The notes under the pieces are model-generated. The model worked only from the letters and a program-made list of their open reading frames with translations. It had not been told where the DNA came from and did no database searches. From contig NZ_BMRZ01000018.1 in assembly GCF_014648895.1 (NCBI RefSeq), positions 62,001 through 126,000 of the forward strand: 64,000 bases of DNA, read 5' to 3'. Positions within the stretch are counted from its first letter, which is position 1. The number at the start of each line of letters is the position of its first letter. This DNA is from Streptomyces tanashiensis (GTDB taxonomy: Bacteria > Actinomycetota > Actinomycetes > Streptomycetales > Streptomycetaceae). Positions 1 to 7,175 of this stretch are shown here, piece by piece. The translations under genes and the position numbers were made by a program.

Positions 1-2
1 GG

Positions 3-503
3 CGGATCATGAGGGCGCTCCCCCAGCCGGGCGAGATCGGCATCTTCGACCGCTCGCACTACGAGGACGTCCTCATCGCCCGCGTCCGCGACCTGGTCCC
101 GCGCCGCCAGGTCGGCCGCCGCTACGGCCAGATCAACCGCTTCGAGAAGTCCCTCGCGGAGGACGGGGTGACCGTGGTCAAGGTCTTCCTCCACCTCTCG
201 TACGAGGAGCAGCGCGCCCGGCTCCTGGAGCGCCTGGACAACCCCGACAAGCACTGGAAGTTCAACGAGGGCGACATCGAGGAGCGGACGCTGTGGCCGG
301 CGTACCGGCAGGCGTACGAGATCGCCCTCGAACGCTGCACGACGGACGAGGCCCCGTGGTACCTGGTCCCGGCGGACCGCAAGTGGTACCGCAACTGGGC
401 GATCAGCAGGCTCCTGCTCGAACACCTGGAGGCCCTGGACCCGAAGTACCCGCCGGGAGACTTCGACGTGGCGGAGTGCCGGGCCCGGCTCCTGGCCACG
501 TGA
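3..503 (+). CDS. Polyphosphate kinase 2 (PPK2) family protein, 5' end outside window
   Basis: C-terminal part of a PPK2-type kinase, which transfers phosphate between polyphosphate and nucleotides in the cytoplasm. The open frame runs from the first bases of the window without a credible start, so the N-terminal part with the Walker A loop lies upstream. The fragment carries the family hallmarks GEIGIFDRSHYEDV (lid/Walker B region), FLHLSYEEQRARL, NPDKHWKFN and the C-terminal PWYLVPADRKWYRNW stretch. Direction of reaction and nucleotide preference cannot be read from this part. An ATG near base 9 is not the real start because homology continues before it. It ends in TGA about 125 bp before the next gene. 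Confidence 0.88.
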   Translation, partial: RIMRALPQPGEIGIFDRSHYEDVLIARVRDLVPRRQVGRRYGQINRFEKSLAEDGVTVVKVFLHLSYEEQRARLLERLDNPDKHWKFNEGDIEERTLWPAYRQAYEIALERCTTDEAPWYLVPADRKWYRNWAISRLLLEHLEALDPKYPPGDFDVAECRARLLAT

Positions 504-629
504 GACGCGCCGGCGGGTGACCGCCCTGATCGTTCTCGTCGCGATGGTGCGTCAGCTCCGTGCGTGGACTCGGGCGCTGCTGCTGTCGAGTCGCGAGCGT
601 TCATCACTTTGATCGGTTAACTTCCGAGC

Positions 630-1511
630 GTGAACACTTCTGTACGAAAAATGACGGCGCTCGGTCTCCTGGGCGCCGCCCTCGTCGGCTGCGGCACCGG
701 CGCGGCCGACACCCCGGCGCCGAAGGCGAAGGCCACCGTCGCGGAGAGCGCCTCGCCCCGGGCCAGCGCGGCCGCCCCCGGCCCGAAGCCCGCGCGCGTC
801 CCCGCCGCCCCGCCCACCATGGCGCCCGGGCCCGGCGGCCTCACCCCCGTCTACACGCGCCGGGCCAAGGGCACCGAGAAGGTCGTCGCGCTCACGTTCG
901 ACGCCGACATGACGGCCGATCAGGGCCCCCGGGCCGCGCGCGGCGAGCACTTCGACAACCCCGAACTGATCGCGACCCTGCGCCGGCTCAAGGTGGACGC
1001 GACCGTCTTCATGACCGGCCGCTGGGCCGAGGAGTACCCGGACCAGGCCAGGTCCATCGGCGGCGACCCGCGCTTCGAGATCGCCAACCACTCCTACAGC
1101 CACTACGCCTTCGCGTCCCCCTGCTACGGCCTGCCGACGGTCGCCGGGCCCGACATGGCCTCCGACGTGCAGCGCGCCTTCGACGCCTTCCGGGACGCCG
1201 GGGCCGTCAACGTCGTCCCGTACTTCCGCTTCCCCGGCGGCTGCTACGACGACGCGGCCCTGCGCGCCCTCGCCCCCGCCGGGGTCACCGCGGTCCAGTG
1301 GGACGTGGTCAGCGGGGACGCCTTCGCGAAGGACGCGGACGCCGTCGCCGAGCAGGTCCTCGACGGCGTGAAGCCCGGTTCGCTCGTCGTCATGCACTGC
1401 ACGCGCAGCGCGGCCCCCGTGACGGAGCGGGCGATCCGCCGGATCGTCCCGGAGCTCCGCGCCCGCGGCTACCGCTTCGTGAAGGTCTCGGAACTCATGA
1501 GCGCCCGCTGA
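630..1511 (+). CDS. Polysaccharide deacetylase (NodB/CE4) family lipoprotein
   Basis: Predicted exported lipoprotein of 293 aa. The N-terminus has a short hydrophobic stretch ending in the lipobox LVGC (Cys21), followed by an Ala/Pro-rich linker of about 50 residues and a NodB homology domain from about residue 85. The metal-dependent de-N-acetylase motifs are visible: TFDADMT (Asp91, Asp93) in place of TFDDG, HSYSH (His154, His158), RFPGG at 200-204 and a C-terminal VVMH. The DADMT variant of motif 1 suggests a non-standard substrate rather than chitin or peptidoglycan; that is inference. The start is a GTG with a weak ribosome site; an ATG 21 bp downstream is an alternative but would shorten the signal peptide. 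Confidence 0.85.
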   Translation: MNTSVRKMTALGLLGAALVGCGTGAADTPAPKAKATVAESASPRASAAAPGPKPARVPAAPPTMAPGPGGLTPVYTRRAKGTEKVVALTFDADMTADQGPRAARGEHFDNPELIATLRRLKVDATVFMTGRWAEEYPDQARSIGGDPRFEIANHSYSHYAFASPCYGLPTVAGPDMASDVQRAFDAFRDAGAVNVVPYFRFPGGCYDDAALRALAPAGVTAVQWDVVSGDAFAKDADAVAEQVLDGVKPGSLVVMHCTRSAAPVTERAIRRIVPELRARGYRFVKVSELMSAR

Positions 1512-1523
1512 CCCGGCCCGGCC

Positions 1524-2174
1524 TCACTCCAGGCGCGCCGTCGCCCGGCACGCGAGGGCCGACGCCGCCGCGGCGAGGAGCAGCGCGCCGCCGCAGGCGA
1601 GCCAGGGCGGGTCGGCGGTCGCCGTCCGGGCCCCGGTGACCAGGGCGGTCATCGCGTGTTTCGCCGGGGAGCCGGTGGTCACCAGCGCCAGGAGCGAACC
1701 GAGCACGAGGGCGGCGAGGGACCAGCCGGGGGCCCGGAGGAACGGGCGCGCGGTCAGCGCGCCGACGGCCGCTCCCGTCAGCGCGCAGGCCAGGGCCGCG
1801 AGCAGCCCGGCGGTCGCGGCGGCGAGCGCGGTGACCCCGCGCCGGTCGGCGATCGCCGTCACCGCGAGGACGGCGACCGTGCCGACGAGGACCGGCCAGG
1901 CGGCGCCGGTCAGGAGCGCCGCGAGATGCGCGCGGCCCCGGCCAGCCGCCGCCGCGACCACGCTCCGGGCGGCGGGCGGCTCCTGGGTGAGGCAGATCCG
2001 CACGGACCAGGCGGACACCGGGAGCAGGGCGGCGGAGGCGAACCCGAGCGCGCCGAGCACCGGTTCGCCTGCCTGGACCCCGACGCCGATGAAGGCCGCG
2101 TACAGGAGCAGCGGTGCCAGCCAGCGCTGGGAGCGGAGCAGCAGACCCGACTGGTAGCGCAGGAGCGCCGTCAT
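1524..2174 (-). CDS. ABC transporter integral membrane subunit
   Basis: Hydrophobic 216-aa protein with several membrane helices and no recognisable soluble domain, starting MTALLRYQSG. Its ATG overlaps the stop of the upstream ATPase gene in an ATGA arrangement, so the two are translationally coupled and form one ABC-2-like exporter or ABC membrane complex. The substrate is unknown. The protein is Ala/Leu/Gly rich and poorly conserved at sequence level, as is common for this class. It ends convergently with the deacetylase gene only 12 bp away. Confidence 0.75.
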   Translation of the reverse strand: MTALLRYQSGLLLRSQRWLAPLLLYAAFIGVGVQAGEPVLGALGFASAALLPVSAWSVRICLTQEPPAARSVVAAAAGRGRAHLAALLTGAAWPVLVGTVAVLAVTAIADRRGVTALAAATAGLLAALACALTGAAVGALTARPFLRAPGWSLAALVLGSLLALVTTGSPAKHAMTALVTGARTATADPPWLACGGALLLAAAASALACRATARLE

Positions 2175-3136
2175 ACCCGTACGCCTTCGGTGCCGAGGTG
2201 GTGGACGTGCCAGGACGCGGCGAGGAGCGCGCCCAGGAGGGCGTCGGAGTGCGCCGCGTCCACGGTGAGGAGGGTGGTGCCGTCGGGGCCGGGGGCGGTC
2301 GTGGGGTTCCCGGGCAGGAGGGAGGGAAGCGACCGGCCGCCGGAGACGGTGATCCGTACGGGAGGTGCGGGCCCGGCGGGGGTCGCCGAAACCCTGGGGG
2401 CGGTCGGCTCGGGTCCTGCCGCCGGCAGCGCAGGCGCGGTCGGGACCAGCCCGGCCGCCGCCGCGCGCGCCAGCCCCGCCGGCCCCGCCGCCACGCGCGC
2501 GTGCCCCGCCGCCGCGACCGGAGGCGTCAGCTCCCGCACCCGCCCCTCGCCCACCCCGTGGACGACCAGCGCCTCGCCCTCCAGGCGGCGGGGGTCGTGG
2601 TCGACGAAGACGACCGTCGCGCCCTCCGCGAGGCGTTCGCGGACTGCGGTGTCCAGTTCGGCGCGGGCGCCGGTGTCGAGGCCGGTCCAGGCCTCGTCGA
2701 GGACGAGCAGGGCGGGATCGGCGAGGAGCGCCTGGGCGACGGCGACCTTCTGGCTGGTGCCCTTGGAGAGCGCCGCGAGCTCCGTTCCGGCGTGCTCGCC
2801 GGCTCCGAAGCGCTCCAGCCACTCCCCCGCCCGGGCCCGCGCCGCCGCCCGGCCGAGGCCCTGGACGCGTCCGAGGTGGACCAGGTAGTCGACGGCCGTG
2901 AACGGCAGGGCGGCGGGGAAGCGCTCGGGGACGTAGGCGGTACGGGCCGGCCGGCCGCCGACCCGGCCCTCGGTGGGCGCGTCCACCCCGGCGAGCAGCC
3001 GGAGCAGCGTGGACTTGCCGCTGCCGTTGGTGCCGACGACCCGGACCAGGGCGGCGGCCGGCAGGGTGAGCGAGACCTCCCGCAGCACCCACGGGCCGCG
3101 CAGGCCGTGCCGCCGCCCGACGTGCTCCAGCCTCAA
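2171..3136 (-). CDS. ABC transporter ATP-binding protein with C-terminal extension
   Basis: 321-aa ATPase. It shows Walker A GTNGSGKST, a degenerate signature LSKGTSQKV typical of ABC-2 exporters, Walker B LLVLDEAWTG and the H-loop FVDHD. The nucleotide-binding domain ends near residue 210. A roughly 110-residue Ala/Pro-rich extension follows and finishes in a more structured stretch (TLLTVDAAHSDALLGALLAA), which may bind the partner or a ligand. The likely start is a TTG that shares bases with the stop of the upstream AIM24 gene (TTGA), so AIM24, ATPase and membrane subunit read as one coupled operon. Start assignment is less certain than the gene itself because no strong ribosome site is visible. 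Confidence 0.82.
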   Translation of the reverse strand: MRLEHVGRRHGLRGPWVLREVSLTLPAAALVRVVGTNGSGKSTLLRLLAGVDAPTEGRVGGRPARTAYVPERFPAALPFTAVDYLVHLGRVQGLGRAAARARAGEWLERFGAGEHAGTELAALSKGTSQKVAVAQALLADPALLVLDEAWTGLDTGARAELDTAVRERLAEGATVVFVDHDPRRLEGEALVVHGVGEGRVRELTPPVAAAGHARVAAGPAGLARAAAAGLVPTAPALPAAGPEPTAPRVSATPAGPAPPVRITVSGGRSLPSLLPGNPTTAPGPDGTTLLTVDAAHSDALLGALLAASWHVHHLGTEGVRV

Positions 3137-3810
3137 TTCGAGGAGTGCTTCTGCGGGGTGAGCTCGCTCGGCCGGACGACGACGAAGCCCTGGCCCTCCA
3201 GCTTGAGCTGCACCGCCTCGCCCGAGCCGCCGCGGATCATCGAGCCGAGGGACTGCGAGCGGTGCAGGGAGGTGTGGAGCTGCTCGCTCCAGCCGACGAC
3301 GGCGTCGGTGTCGACGTACACCGGGGCCTGCGGGCTGACCGGGATGACGATCGGGTTGCCCTCGCACATCAGGGCGATCTTGCCGTATCCGGAGAAGACG
3401 GAGTTGAAGAGGCCGCCGCCGGTCATGCCGGCGCCCTTCACGGTCCTGATGTCGTAGTGGAGGGTGGAGTCGAAGCAGAGCACGTTGCGGCCGTTGACGG
3501 TGAAGGCCTCGCCCTGCTCGATCTCGACGATGAAGCAGTTCTGCGCCTCGTGCGCGAACCAGGCCTCGCCCTGGCCGCGTACGGCCATCAGCGCCAGGCC
3601 CTCGCCGGTGACGGCCCGCTTGAGCAGGCCACCGATGCCCTGGCCCTTGCGCTCGAACTGGAGGTCGCCGCGGAAAGCGATCATCGAACCCTGGCGGGCG
3701 TGCATCTCGCCGTTCACGGTGTACTTGACCGATTTGGCGTTCTGGAGGGTCATCCCCGGGAAGGTCGCCGCCTCGGCGAGGTGCTCGCCCGCAAAAAGAT
3801 CGCTCTTCAT
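3133..3810 (-). CDS. AIM24 family protein
   Basis: 225-aa protein of the AIM24 (TIGR00266-like) family, whose fold is a beta-helix-like repeat and whose bacterial role is unknown. Family-typical stretches are visible: QNAKSVKYTVNGEMHARQGS, GEGLALMAVRGQGEAWFA, KGAGMTGGGLFNSVFSG and GSMIRGGSGEAVQLKLEGQG. It has no signal peptide. An ATG 9 bp upstream (MPLMKS) is an equally possible start; AGGA sits 8 bp before the chosen one. It is the first gene of the coupled operon with the ABC exporter and is divergent from the PTH2-like gene. Confidence 0.88.
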   Translation of the reverse strand: MKSDLFAGEHLAEAATFPGMTLQNAKSVKYTVNGEMHARQGSMIAFRGDLQFERKGQGIGGLLKRAVTGEGLALMAVRGQGEAWFAHEAQNCFIVEIEQGEAFTVNGRNVLCFDSTLHYDIRTVKGAGMTGGGLFNSVFSGYGKIALMCEGNPIVIPVSPQAPVYVDTDAVVGWSEQLHTSLHRSQSLGSMIRGGSGEAVQLKLEGQGFVVVRPSELTPQKHSSN

Positions 3811-3881
3811 GAGGGGCATCCTGGCCCGGAAGGACTGATTCCCACAAGAATCGCTCCTCACCACGATGGCAGACTTGCCGG

Positions 3882-4565
3882 GTGAGCAGCAACGAGACCG
3901 ATCTCCGCGATGAGAAGCCCCAGTTCGTCCTCCCCCTGGTCGTCCGGATCGAGCGCGACGCGCCCCCGAGCCGTACCGACGCCCTGGAGACCGCGGCGCG
4001 GGCCGTCCTGGAGATCCTCACCGACGACCGCGCCCTCGGCGAAGGCGAGTGGGCGCAGGCCATGACCGACTGGCAGGACGCCCGGATCCGCAAGGTGGTG
4101 CGCCGGGCGCGCGGCGCGGAATGGCGCCGGGCGAACACGCTGCCGGGCATCACGGTCACCGGCGCGGAGGCGGAGGTGCGGGTCTTCCCGCCGGTCCCGC
4201 TCGACGGCTGGCCCAAGGAGCTCGCCAAGCTCCAGGTGTCGGGCACGGACCTCGACGACCCGGCCGCGCCCGGCCCCGTACCGCAGGGGGCGGCCGTGCT
4301 CTGGCTCAATCCGGAGCTCGACATGTCGGCCGGCAAGGCGATGGCGCAGGCCGGCCACGGGGCGCAGCTGCTGTGGTGGGCGATGCCGGAGGCCGACCGG
4401 AAGGCCTGGCACGAGGCGGGCTTCCCGCTCGCGGTGCGGACGGCGGCGGCCGAGGACTGGGCGGGCCTGACGACGAGCGGCCTGCCGGTCGTCCGCGACG
4501 CGGGCTTCACGGAGATCGCCCCGGGCTCGTGCACGGTGGTGTCCGCCTTCCCGAACCTCAAATGA
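3882..4565 (+). CDS. Peptidyl-tRNA hydrolase PTH2-like protein
   Basis: 227-aa cytoplasmic protein. The C-terminal half contains ELDMSAGKAMAQAGHGAQLLWW, close to the PTH2 active-site region M-S-x-G-K-x-x-A-Q-x-x-H-A, so it is related to the archaeal/eukaryal-type peptidyl-tRNA hydrolase. The first 100 residues are specific to actinobacterial members. Streptomyces also has the bacterial Pth, so this is probably a second, divergent enzyme; activity is inferred. The GTG start lies 71 bp from the divergent AIM24 start with no strong Shine-Dalgarno sequence, so a short or leaderless transcript is possible. Confidence 0.75.
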   Translation: MSSNETDLRDEKPQFVLPLVVRIERDAPPSRTDALETAARAVLEILTDDRALGEGEWAQAMTDWQDARIRKVVRRARGAEWRRANTLPGITVTGAEAEVRVFPPVPLDGWPKELAKLQVSGTDLDDPAAPGPVPQGAAVLWLNPELDMSAGKAMAQAGHGAQLLWWAMPEADRKAWHEAGFPLAVRTAAAEDWAGLTTSGLPVVRDAGFTEIAPGSCTVVSAFPNLK

Positions 4566-4647
4566 AGCTCTGAAGGTCCCTCTCCTGGGGTTCGAACGGT
4601 GCCGCCTGGGCCATCAGGTGAGGGACTGAGGACCGAAGGAGGGGGAC

Positions 4648-6081
4648 ATGACGGAACTCGGCATCGGCATCGGCTGGCGTCCCGAGATCGCTGAGGCGGT
4701 GGAGGCGCTGCCCGGCGTCGACTGGGTGGAGGTCGTCGCGGAGAACATCTGCGCGGACCATCTGCCCGACTCCCTGACCCGGCTGCGCGAGCGCGGTGTG
4801 ACGGTCGTCCCGCACGGCGTCTCGCTCGGGCTCGGCGGTGCGGACCGGCCGGACCCGGCGCGGCTCGCGGCGCTCGGGGAGAAGGCGGTGGCTCTGGGGG
4901 CGCCGCTGGTGACGGAGCACATCGCGTTCGTACGGGCCGGGGGGCCGCTCACCGCGACCCCGCTGCTCGAGGCCGGTCACCTGCTGCCGGTGCCCCGGAC
5001 CCGGGACGCGCTCGACGTGCTCTGCGAGAACGTGCGCATCGCGCAGGACGCGCTGCCCGTGCCGCTCGCCCTGGAGAACGTCGCGGCGCTGATCTCGTGG
5101 CCGGGCGAGGAGATGACGGAGGGCCGGTTCCTGGCGGAGCTGGTGGAGCGTACGGGGGTACGGCTCCTCATCGACGTCGCCAACCTGCACACCAACCACG
5201 TCAACCGGGGCGAGGACCCGGCCCGGGCCCTGTCCGAACTGCCGGTCGAGGCGATCGCGTACGTGCACGTGGCGGGCGGGGTCGAGCGGGACGGCGTCTG
5301 GCACGACACCCACGCCCACCCGGTACCGCGAGCGGTCCTCGACGTCCTGGCGGACCTCACGTCACGGGTCTCGCCGCCGGGTGTGCTCCTGGAGCGGGAC
5401 GACGACTTCCCGCCGGAGGAGGAGCTGGCCCGGGAGCTGGCGGTCATCCGGACCGCTGTGGGCATACGTTCCGGAAGGGCGATGGGGGTCCCCCCGGACG
5501 AAGTCCGGGGGAGGGTGGGCGCAGCCCACGCGCACGGCGCCCGTTCCCTCGTACCCGCACCCCGAGAGGCTTCGCTCCTGATCGGCGCGGGAGCAAGGGT
5601 CTCGGGAGGCCCGATGCCGGCTGCCGCCCCTGTCGTCGAGGAGCCCGTCACGGAGCCCCCCGCCCCGCGAGCCGGCGCCCGTCAGCGCCTGGCCGTGACC
5701 CAGGCCGCCCTCCTGTCCGCGCTCGTCGCCGGCACCCCCGTGCCCGAAGGGTTCGACACCCGGCGCGTCGCGGTCCAGAGCCGCGCCCTCGCGGCCAAGC
5801 GGGCCGGGGTCGTCGCGAAGGTCGCGCCGGAGCTGCCGGAGATCCTCGGCAAGGGCTTCCGGCCGGCGTTCCTGGCGTACGCCCGGTCCCGTCCCATGAC
5901 CGGCGGCTACCGCCGGGACGCCCTCGACTTCGTGGAGCACCTGCTGCTCGCCGGGCGGCCGGAGGACCCGGCGGCCCGGCGGAGGCTGACGGAGTGGTGG
6001 CAGGACCGTTCCGGCAGCCGCCCGCCGGGCCGTGCCACCCGGCTCGTCCGGGCCGCCCGTCACGCCCTCGTACGGAGATGA
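4648..6081 (+). CDS. DUF692 (MNIO-family) enzyme with C-terminal extra domain
   Basis: 477-aa protein. Residues 1-270 form a DUF692 TIM barrel, the family of multinuclear non-heme iron enzymes (MbnB, TglH, BufB) that modify cysteines of ribosomal peptides. Candidate metal ligands are present: His56 in PHGVSLGLG, Glu90-His91 in VTEHIAF, Glu143-Asn144, Asp176 and His181 in LLIDVANLHTNHVN, His207 in YVHVAGG, Asp220/His222 in HDTHAHPV, Glu249. Residues 275-345 are a low-complexity linker encoded by a cluster of palindromes. Residues 345-460 form a second helical domain that I recall as the SCO6045-like C-terminal domain; by position it could be the substrate-recognition partner that other MNIO systems encode separately. 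A good GGAGG precedes the ATG. The stop overlaps the Cys-rich protein's start region (ATGA), arguing for a direct enzyme-substrate pair. Confidence 0.88.
   Translation: MTELGIGIGWRPEIAEAVEALPGVDWVEVVAENICADHLPDSLTRLRERGVTVVPHGVSLGLGGADRPDPARLAALGEKAVALGAPLVTEHIAFVRAGGPLTATPLLEAGHLLPVPRTRDALDVLCENVRIAQDALPVPLALENVAALISWPGEEMTEGRFLAELVERTGVRLLIDVANLHTNHVNRGEDPARALSELPVEAIAYVHVAGGVERDGVWHDTHAHPVPRAVLDVLADLTSRVSPPGVLLERDDDFPPEEELARELAVIRTAVGIRSGRAMGVPPDEVRGRVGAAHAHGARSLVPAPREASLLIGAGARVSGGPMPAAAPVVEEPVTEPPAPRAGARQRLAVTQAALLSALVAGTPVPEGFDTRRVAVQSRALAAKRAGVVAKVAPELPEILGKGFRPAFLAYARSRPMTGGYRRDALDFVEHLLLAGRPEDPAARRRLTEWWQDRSGSRPPGRATRLVRAARHALVRR
5484..5529. repeat. Cluster of short palindromes inside the DUF692 gene
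   Basis: Three adjacent inverted repeats lie in frame in the linker-coding part of the gene: GGGGG-T-CCCCC at 5484-5494, CCCCCGGAC-GAA-GTCCGGGGG (perfect 9-bp stem, 5491-5511) and GTGGGC-GCA-GCCCAC (perfect 6-bp stem, 5515-5529). The base composition is unlike the flanking domain sequence, and the encoded residues (VPPDEVRGRVGAAHAHG) have no domain character. This resembles the REP-like hairpin elements usually seen between Streptomyces genes, here absorbed into a reading frame. Confidence 0.7.
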
Positions 6082-6083
6082 CC

Positions 6084-7127
6084 ATGGACCTGCTGCTCGT
6101 CCTCATGTACCTCGCGGGCGCCGTCGGCATCGCCCTCGTCATCACCCGGCTCGTCCGGACGCGCGGCGGTCCCGGCGGGCCCGTCCACGACCGGTACGAG
6201 GTCGCCTTCCTCAACGGCGGCCCGGCCCGCGTCGTCGACACCGCCCTCGCCGCCCTCCAGGCGGACGGCCGGCTCGCGATCGGCGGCCCCGGCATCGTCG
6301 CGGTCGTCCGTCCCACCGCGCACGACCCGGTGGAGCGCGCCGTCCTCCAGGAGCTCGCCGCCGCCCCGCACGGGGCGCTGCACCACCTGCGTCTCGGTGT
6401 GATGCGGCACCCGGCGGTCCAGGAGATCGGCGACGGCCTCGCGGGGCGCGGGCTGGTCGTCGGCCCGGCCACGCGGCGGACCACGGCCCGCTGGTGCGGC
6501 GTCCTCGCCGTGACGGCCTTCGCCCTGTTCCCGGTCTCGATCGTCCTCACGGTGATCGACTTCTCCTCCGACATGGAGTTCCGGCTCCCGTTCGTGTTCA
6601 AGGTGGCGCCGATCCTGTTCGCCGCGCTGATCACCGGCATCGTCTGCGGGTCGCTCTCCGCCCGGCAGGTCACCCCGGCCGGCCGCCGCGCGGTGCTCGC
6701 GTACGGGCGGGCCCACGCTCACCTCACGGACGCCGGCCATCTCGTGGCGCTGCACGGGCTGCGGGCCGTGCCGGACCCGGTGCTCCGGGAGCAGCTGGTC
6801 GCCGCCGCCCGGTACTACGCGCCGCCGCGGCGGAACCAGCGCGGCAGGAGGCACTCCCCGTCGCATTCCCCGTCGCACTTCTCGTCCTCGGACGCGGCCG
6901 CCCTCGGGGTGGCGACCGAGTGGTGCGCGACCAACAGCTCCTGCGGAGGAGGCGGGGGCGGGGGTGGTTCCTGCTCGGGCGGCGGCGGGTCCTGCTCGTC
7001 CGGGTCCTGCTCCTCGGGTTCCTCCTGTTCCTCCGGCTCCTCCTGCTCCAGCGGCAGTTCCTGCTCCAGCTCCAGCAGCTCGTGTTCGAGCTCCAGCTCC
7101 AGTTCCTGTTCGAGTTCCAGCAGCTGA
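6084..7127 (+). CDS. TIGR04222 membrane protein with Cys/Ser/Gly-only tail
   Basis: 347 aa. Residues 1-24 are a membrane helix, 35-128 a soluble TIGR04222 region (EVAFLNGGPARVVDTALAAL, ERAVLQEL), 136-192 two further helices, then a conserved segment RRAVLAYGRAHAHL and a basic hinge rich in Arg/His/Ser. From residue 281 the chain is only Cys, Ser and Gly apart from ATN: ten Cys at 281, 287, 297, 304, 309, 315, 321, 327, 334 and 342, mostly spaced five to seven apart. Serine codons are mixed (TCC, TCG, AGC, AGT) and both Cys codons occur, so the tail is kept by protein-level selection rather than by replication slippage. Start: ATG with GGAG six bases upstream; an ATG two codons earlier overlaps the enzyme's stop. 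The likely role is substrate of the adjacent DUF692 enzyme, membrane anchored; function unknown. Confidence 0.85.
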   Translation: MDLLLVLMYLAGAVGIALVITRLVRTRGGPGGPVHDRYEVAFLNGGPARVVDTALAALQADGRLAIGGPGIVAVVRPTAHDPVERAVLQELAAAPHGALHHLRLGVMRHPAVQEIGDGLAGRGLVVGPATRRTTARWCGVLAVTAFALFPVSIVLTVIDFSSDMEFRLPFVFKVAPILFAALITGIVCGSLSARQVTPAGRRAVLAYGRAHAHLTDAGHLVALHGLRAVPDPVLREQLVAAARYYAPPRRNQRGRRHSPSHSPSHFSSSDAAALGVATEWCATNSSCGGGGGGGGSCSGGGGSCSSGSCSSGSSCSSGSSCSSGSSCSSSSSSCSSSSSSSCSSSSS

Positions 7128-7175
7128 GCGCCCATTCGGGTGGCGGGACCGTCCGTCCTCCCGTAGAACCGGGAC

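Noticed and set aside
4586..4600. GGTTCGAAC resembling a tRNA T-loop
   Set aside because: No acceptor, D or anticodon arms can be folded around it.
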